DNA from: Capsicum annuum
Taxonomy: Eukaryota; Streptophyta; Magnoliopsida; Solanales; Solanaceae
Assembly: GCF_002878395.1 (NCBI RefSeq)
Contig: NC_061122.1
Span: 75,794,031 to 75,858,030, forward strand
Length of the DNA: 64,000 nt
Direction: 5' to 3'
Within the stretch, counting starts at the first letter, position 1; each line of letters starts with the position of its first letter. Shown piece after piece: positions 59,065 to 64,000 of the stretch. The notes beneath the pieces were generated by a model. The model saw only the letters and a program-made list of their open reading frames with translations. It had not been told where the DNA came from and searched no databases. The position numbers were made by a program, and so were the translations under genes.

Positions 59065-60934
59065 ATTGGTAAGAAGAATCACCAAGAAAGCAGCTAAAAA
59101 AAATACTAAGCATGCACAATGACCTGGTACAAAAGCCAGTGATTTTGAGTTTTAAAGTTCATCTGAGAACAACAGGGAAATATATGACGGAACGACAACA
59201 AACTAAGCTACAAAAAAAGAGAAGGCAGCTGAGAAAAGCAAAGGTAAGAAAGTGGTTCCCAGATAATTAGAATCACCTCCACCAGTCCCAAGAAGAAAAA
59301 ATCCATCTACTACTCCTCCTCAAATACCTCAACTACCTTTTGATGATGATAATGCTTAAAAATAATGATGATGCTAATGATGTTGATATTGAATCTAGTA
59401 TGGAAAAAGTAAATTCTAGTAATGTTGAAACTGTGGAGGATGTGAATGAAGTACCTCTAATAGCTCAATAAAACCCACCACTTTCTCTTACCAATGCCTC
59501 AGTGCCCATCTTTGAGTAATGATGGTACCCCAGAATGCAAGATACATTCAACAATATGCTTTTCAGGTATCAGGGTAGCTAGATAAAGAGAGTACTATAC
59601 CCAGAGAGACGGTTGACTACTATAGGGATGACAGAATTACAAGATCTTGAAGAATATTTCAGATGATACGATTTTGAGTGGATGATGAGACCACCCAAAA
59701 GATACTGCAAAGTCCTTGTGTGGTAGTTTTATACATCATACAAAGTAAGCCACAGATCCAATATCCCCAGGGACAATTATGGAAAGAAGGTGATCCTATT
59801 ACTTCCCTTAAGATTCATAGAGTTCAAGTTGATATTTCTCCATATAATATTTAGAAATTTTATGTATAGAATGGAATTTCAGGCTCCTATTAACAGAACA
59901 AAAATAGAATACTGGATGGAAGAGATATGGAAGATAACTAAGACGATATTGGGTTTTGAAGATAAAATGGTAATTTTTAGGTGGATTGAAGAACGTATTT
60001 CTTTGAAAGGCATAAAGGTAGTCTAGGTTATAGAAGGCCTCTGGGTTGTCTTAAAGCAGATAAAGAAGAGTACCCTCAAATTTGATGGAAAGGTTTGGTG
60101 AACTCTAGCCCGACACCGGCTATGTCCAACCATAGAAGATGATATTCTGAGCCCAGACTGGGCTGCCATGATAGTCAAGTTTATGGATAGTTATGATTTG
60201 TATATCAGTGAGTTCTTATCTCGAGAGATGAGAGAAAGGGTAGTTAGGGATCAAAAGACATTGCTGGCCTATCCCTTCATAATTACACAGCTTTTTCTAG
60301 TTATGAAAATGTTGGAACTCCCTGGGATTGATGAGATGATTGAGGCTCATGGGACATTTGACTTTGGCCTGATTAGAGATACGACCAACCTTTTATCCCG
60401 ACCAATGAGATAGGCAATAGATATTATGATAGGATTGTTCCCTCAAGATGATCAGACTGACACCCTACTATAGTTGTGGCTACTGAGTTAGAGTCACAGA
60501 TAGAGGGCACACATACAAATATAGTAGGGTACTTCTAGTGCTACTCCACCAGTCTAATTTGTACTATCTAGACTAGAGAGTATCTCTGTAGGTAGTATAA
60601 TGATCTCCTAAGCTATATGAAAGGAGGTTGTGACTAAACTAGCTATACTTGATGGAAAGTTAGGTCACTTAAAAGGAGGAGTGAAAAATTATCTTGATAA
60701 GAAGTTTGAGAAGAGGGATAGGCAAGTCTAAGGGTGCCTAGATTCTTTTGAGTCGAGGACAACTCAACAGTTGAACCGGGGACACACACTTGATGTTGTT
60801 GATATCATAACAAAGGTTGTTGAAATCAAGAAAAATGTCTTGATACTTTATGACAGACCATTAGTTTCTCAGCCCGTCATAGAGATAGTGATTCTTACTA
60901 TACATATTCCTAATATTTGGGTAGACCCGGTGGC
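59065..60934 (+). pseudogene. Degenerate Athila second ORF (putative plant transposon protein type)
   Basis: A basic lead (TKKAAKKNTKHAQ near 59090) and a Pro/Ser-rich stretch (LESPPPVPRRKNPSTTPP near 59270) precede a structured part. That part has RMEFQAPINRTKIEYW at about 59865-59910. Its core is at 60095-60410: RHRLCPTIEDDILSPDW, then LLAYPFIITQLFLVMKMLEL and a segment ending GLIRDTTNLLSRP. A Lys/Glu-rich tail (about 60640-60870) looks coiled-coil. It matches the decayed copy at 3580-5115. I recognise the core as the plant 'putative transposon protein' domain. It lies downstream of integrase as in Athila elements. Its biochemical role is unknown. Several stops and at least two frame changes are present. 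Confidence 0.65.
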
Positions 60935-62453
60935 TGCACATGTTAAGGAGATAATATATAAGCAGATACTAACACATTTGAAGCTTTTAACTGAGAATAA
61001 TTGTAAATCTTAAGCAACTTTTTTCATTTTTGATTGTTTTATATCTGATTTTGAAGTTGAAGTCAAGAGGAAAGAGAACCAACAATGATGGAAGTAAAAG
61101 AGTTTAAATCTAAAGAAAATAAAAGAAAAGTATAGTTGATGACATTCCTGATAAGTTGTCAGTTCTCTGATCGATTATCATCTTCATCGTCAGCCTTAAA
61201 TAGAGAATGGGATTTAGTTGAAAGAAGTGATGATGACATGTGTTGAGCCATCAGCCTTGTGATAAGTCATTAGAGTCGTCGTCAGCCTTAGGCAGAACAT
61301 GGGAGCGGAGGTGAAAAAGTGATGACATTGTCTGATATGTCATCACTGTTTTGATAACCCATCAGGATTCACCGTTACCTTTAACAAAAAACTATAAAAA
61401 TTAAAGAGGAGCTGATGACATCCGTGATAAGTCATCAGCCTCCTGATAAGGCATCACGTATGTCGTCACCTAATTCGAGAAGAACACTAAACTTTGTGAT
61501 TTTGTTTCCATAATTAGGCTGAAGTATTTAAAGCATAGTTTAGGGTTTTCTAAGGGGGATACTCAACCTATTTTGGAATGCACGTATTTTATTATTTTCT
61601 GTCTAGTTTTATGGCTTGAACAAAACAATTAACTTTGAAGAGATTATCATCAATATTTTAGGATTTCTACTGTGATCTAATCTAAGAAACACTGGTTGCT
61701 ATTCATGTTACAGTAAGTTCATCTTTCAAATTATGAATTCAACTTGTTGTATCGATTCTTACATTATGAGTGTCTAAATCCCTTTAACCCGAATTATAGG
61801 ATCTATGGATTAGGTCAAGTTGCTAAGTGTTCAAGATTCTAAAGGTAATAGGACTCCTTGATAATTCCAAGGTTTTAATTATTATCTATTGCTTGAAAAT
61901 GATAGATAGCACCTACTTTGATTTACTTGTGATAAGAAATCAACTATAGTAGGAAGTTAATTATTGACTGGGACTTGGAAGCCACCAACCTTTCATTAAA
62001 TAATTCACGTTATAGCAAAGTTAATCAACTTGAGGTGAAGCCTGGTCAGTGAATATATATTCCTTAAGTCCAAGAGAATTAGGTAATCAAATTCTTAAGT
62101 AGGTTAAGATATATTTAGGCATAACTTCGATAAAGACAATCTGTGTTCCTACTAATCATAAGAATCTTGAATCACTATTAGCATCTGTCAAGTACCAAAA
62201 CCCATAGTGAACATAATTCTGGTTTTCCATAAAATCTTGATTACAAACACTGAAACTAAAATGAACAAAAATTATTCTCTAAATTCTCATAACCCCTAAT
62301 TTACCGGAAACTACTAACTATTAGTTGATTAGCTCGCATACAACTCAGATTCACACCATATTCCCTGTGGGATTTGACCCTAGCTTAGTTGAGTTATATA
62401 TTGACAACGATCGCTTACATTCTCACCTGAGAGGTGTGGTTTGACATTTATCA
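60935..62453 (+). repeat. Athila-type LTR, about 1.52 kb
   Basis: The end 'ttatca' at 62453 is followed by a tRNA-Asp-type primer site. The start is TG at 60935 or 60941. It aligns with the solo LTR 54475-55964 in reverse complement. It contains a block of imperfect 'gtcatcag'/'ctgatgac' repeats at 61136-61470, and 'gtatttaaagc' near 61525 is the likely core promoter. On its left is an Athila second ORF and on its right an Athila primer site and gag, so it could serve as 3' LTR of one element and 5' LTR of the next. Confidence 0.75.
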
Positions 62454-62457
62454 AAAA

Positions 62458-62475
62458 TAGCACCATTATCGAGGA
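62458..62475 (+). promoter_or_regulatory. tRNA-Asp-type primer binding site
   Basis: TAGCACCATTATCGAGGA differs from TGGCGCCGTTGCCGGGGA at six positions, all G-to-A or C-to-T. It sits four bases after the LTR end. Confidence 0.75.
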
Positions 62476-62579
62476 ATACAATTGTAAATTTAGTTTGTGT
62501 ATGTTAATTGATTGTTAGTCAAGTTTCCTAGTTTTACCTTTAAATGTTGTTTTTTTTTTCTGTAGGACTTTTGTGGTGT

Positions 62580-64000
62580 ATGCCAAGAACTAGAAGTCTT
62601 GGAGAACCATTATTACCATTTAATTCGAAACTGCAATGAATTGGAAGAATGGCAGACCAGCAGAAGGATGACAGGTTAGCAGCCTTAGCTAAAGCTCAGG
62701 TGAATATGTAGAATGTCGCTAAACAAGTAAAGCATCCAAATCCTAAGGATAAAGATTTGAGAGGCTAGGATTTGCTAAACCCTGGTAACCCAAGGTGGGC
62801 AGAGTAAGTAGCTGCATTAGTACAACATAATGCTAATAGGAACTATCTATTCTGAATAAGGCAAGATTACCAACCGATCCAGTATGACCTCAATGATGAT
62901 TATGATGATGGAATGGATAGAGCAGTTACAATCTATGTAATTATTCCTCCACTATTGGCACCAGGGGAAAAGTTCAACATTACAAGTACTATGATTCAAC
63001 ATCATAATCTAAAGGGGTTGTTTGGTGGCCTGCCTAGTGATGATCAGAATATGCACTTGGTGAACTTTGTCACCATTTGTAAATTTTTGATAACCCAAGA
63101 GTGGATTAGAATGCAATTCGCTTGAGATTTTTTCTGTTGTCTATACTGAGGAGGCAACAATATGGTTAAATGAGCTGATGCCCGATTCGATAACCAACTA
63201 TAGATAGTTGAAAGGTGCATTCCTAGAATGGTTCTTTCCTCCCTCTAGAAGGGTACTGTTGAGGGATGAGATTAGTAACTTCAGAAAGCTCCTAACCAAA
63301 ACTTAGCATGAAACCTAGAAGAGATTTAAAAAGAAGTTGACACAGTGTTCGAACCACAATATGATGGACATACACTTAATGGAGACTTTGTACAGGGCTC
63401 TTAACTCTGTGACAAAACCAATTATAGATAATGTTGCTGGTGGTTTGTTTGTTGATCTTACATTTCCAAAAGATTAAGAAATGCTAGAGAGAATAACCAA
63501 ACAGAGTCGAGTGGCATACCAGAGACTCTATGGTAGTAAGCCCTACTATTTCTATGGGTATAACTGCGGAACAATGCAGAAGAGACGAGGAGTGTGCCCA
63601 AGAAATGGCTCACCTAAAAATACAGATGGACTTGCTAACCAAGAACTTGCTATTAGCCAAGACTGAGAAGGTTAAAATTGTAGGACCTCAAGATAGAGTT
63701 AATGTTGATCCAGATGAAGAGGAAAATTATGTTAATAATTTGGGGGGTTTTTGAGGTAATAGCCAAGGGAATCAATGTCAGAATTATTATGATAAGCCTG
63801 GATATAAGAATAAAAAGAAAGGAAATTGGAGGAGCAATAATGATAGAAGCGGACTATATATCTCTCTTAGAAATCTTGAGGCTGCTATAAAAAATTCTAA
63901 AAAGATGTCCATAGAGGAGATGATGGCTAAATTATTAAAAGGAGTAGAGCCTACTAACTCAGGTGTGACTACCATGAAGACCGATCTGTCTTCTGTTAGA
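62580..64000 (+). pseudogene. Degenerate Athila-type gag, runs off the window
   Basis: The ATG at 62580 follows a T-rich tract ending 'ctgtag' that looks like a 3' splice site or leader end. The start MPRTRSLGEPLLPFNSKLQ hits TGA at codon 20. The segment 62913-63125 holds FNITSTMIQHHNLKGLFGGL, which matches the early helical gag pattern. The gag core follows (63215-63480), including a stretch with VLLRDEISNFRKLL-like residues near 63250 and then FKKKLTQCSNHNMMD. After it come a Gln/Asn/Lys-rich segment (63760-63840) and a basic region. Frame changes occur near 63126, 63470 and 63755. It is the same family as 43967-45830. Confidence 0.75.

Noticed and set aside
1..64000. A host gene, tRNA or rRNA somewhere in the window
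   Set aside because: No multi-exon coding pattern, no tRNA-like fold and no rRNA sequence was recognised. All conserved protein motifs belong to retrotransposons. A tRNA scan and a search against host proteins would settle it.

Overview
The window is AT-rich plant DNA that appears to be made almost entirely of decayed, nested LTR retrotransposons. I found no intact host gene, tRNA, rRNA or CRISPR array. The Ty3/Gypsy LTR ends, the long repeat-bearing LTRs and the chromodomain-tailed integrases look like Solanaceae (pepper, tomato, potato or tobacco) elements as I know them. That assignment, and a heterochromatic or pericentromeric location, are inference. Nearly every coding region is broken by stops and frameshifts, many of them G-to-A or C-to-T changes as expected from methylated-cytosine decay.

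Three lineages dominate. (1) Tekay/Del-type chromoviruses: four degenerate gag-pol bodies (minus strand about 7.57-11.16 kb, 25.44-29.3 kb and 51.0-56.8 kb; plus strand about 31.5-34.5 kb), with complete or partial LTRs around 0-0.9, 5.1-7.5, 11.2-14.6, 24.4-25.4, 29.3-31.5 and 48.0-50.5 kb. (2) Athila-type elements with tRNA-Asp-like primer sites: LTRs at about 2.5, 22.6, 35.7, 42.3, 54.5 and 60.9 kb, gag/protease/RT at 44-48 kb, integrase at 56.8-57.8 kb, a second ORF of the putative plant transposon protein type at 3.6-5.1 and 59.1-60.9 kb, and a gag running off the right edge. (3) One Sirevirus-type Ty1/Copia element at 34.7-42.3 kb that keeps gag and an envelope-like region but has lost pol.

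Layout: 0-7.5 kb holds LTR fragments and an Athila second ORF. 7.5-14.6 kb is a chromovirus body abutting a plus-strand LTR of about 3.4 kb that carries three tandem-repeat arrays. 14.6-22.6 kb is a probably non-autonomous minus-strand LTR element with paired LTRs of about 2.2 kb and no recognisable coding capacity. 22.6-31.5 kb has an Athila LTR and leader, a chromovirus LTR, and a chromovirus body with its 5' LTR. 31.5-42.3 kb has a plus-strand chromovirus cut off by the Copia element, which carries an Athila LTR inside its leader. 42.3-64 kb is an Athila body split by a chromovirus, which is itself split by an inverted Athila solo LTR with a perfect 5-bp target duplication.

Nothing here looks like a working multi-gene system. 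The least ordinary items are the non-autonomous element, the pol-less Copia element, the LTR minisatellites, the Athila second ORF, the LTR junction at 60.9-62.5 kb, and the site-by-site loss of catalytic residues. Family names rest on my recognition of motifs and were not checked by search.
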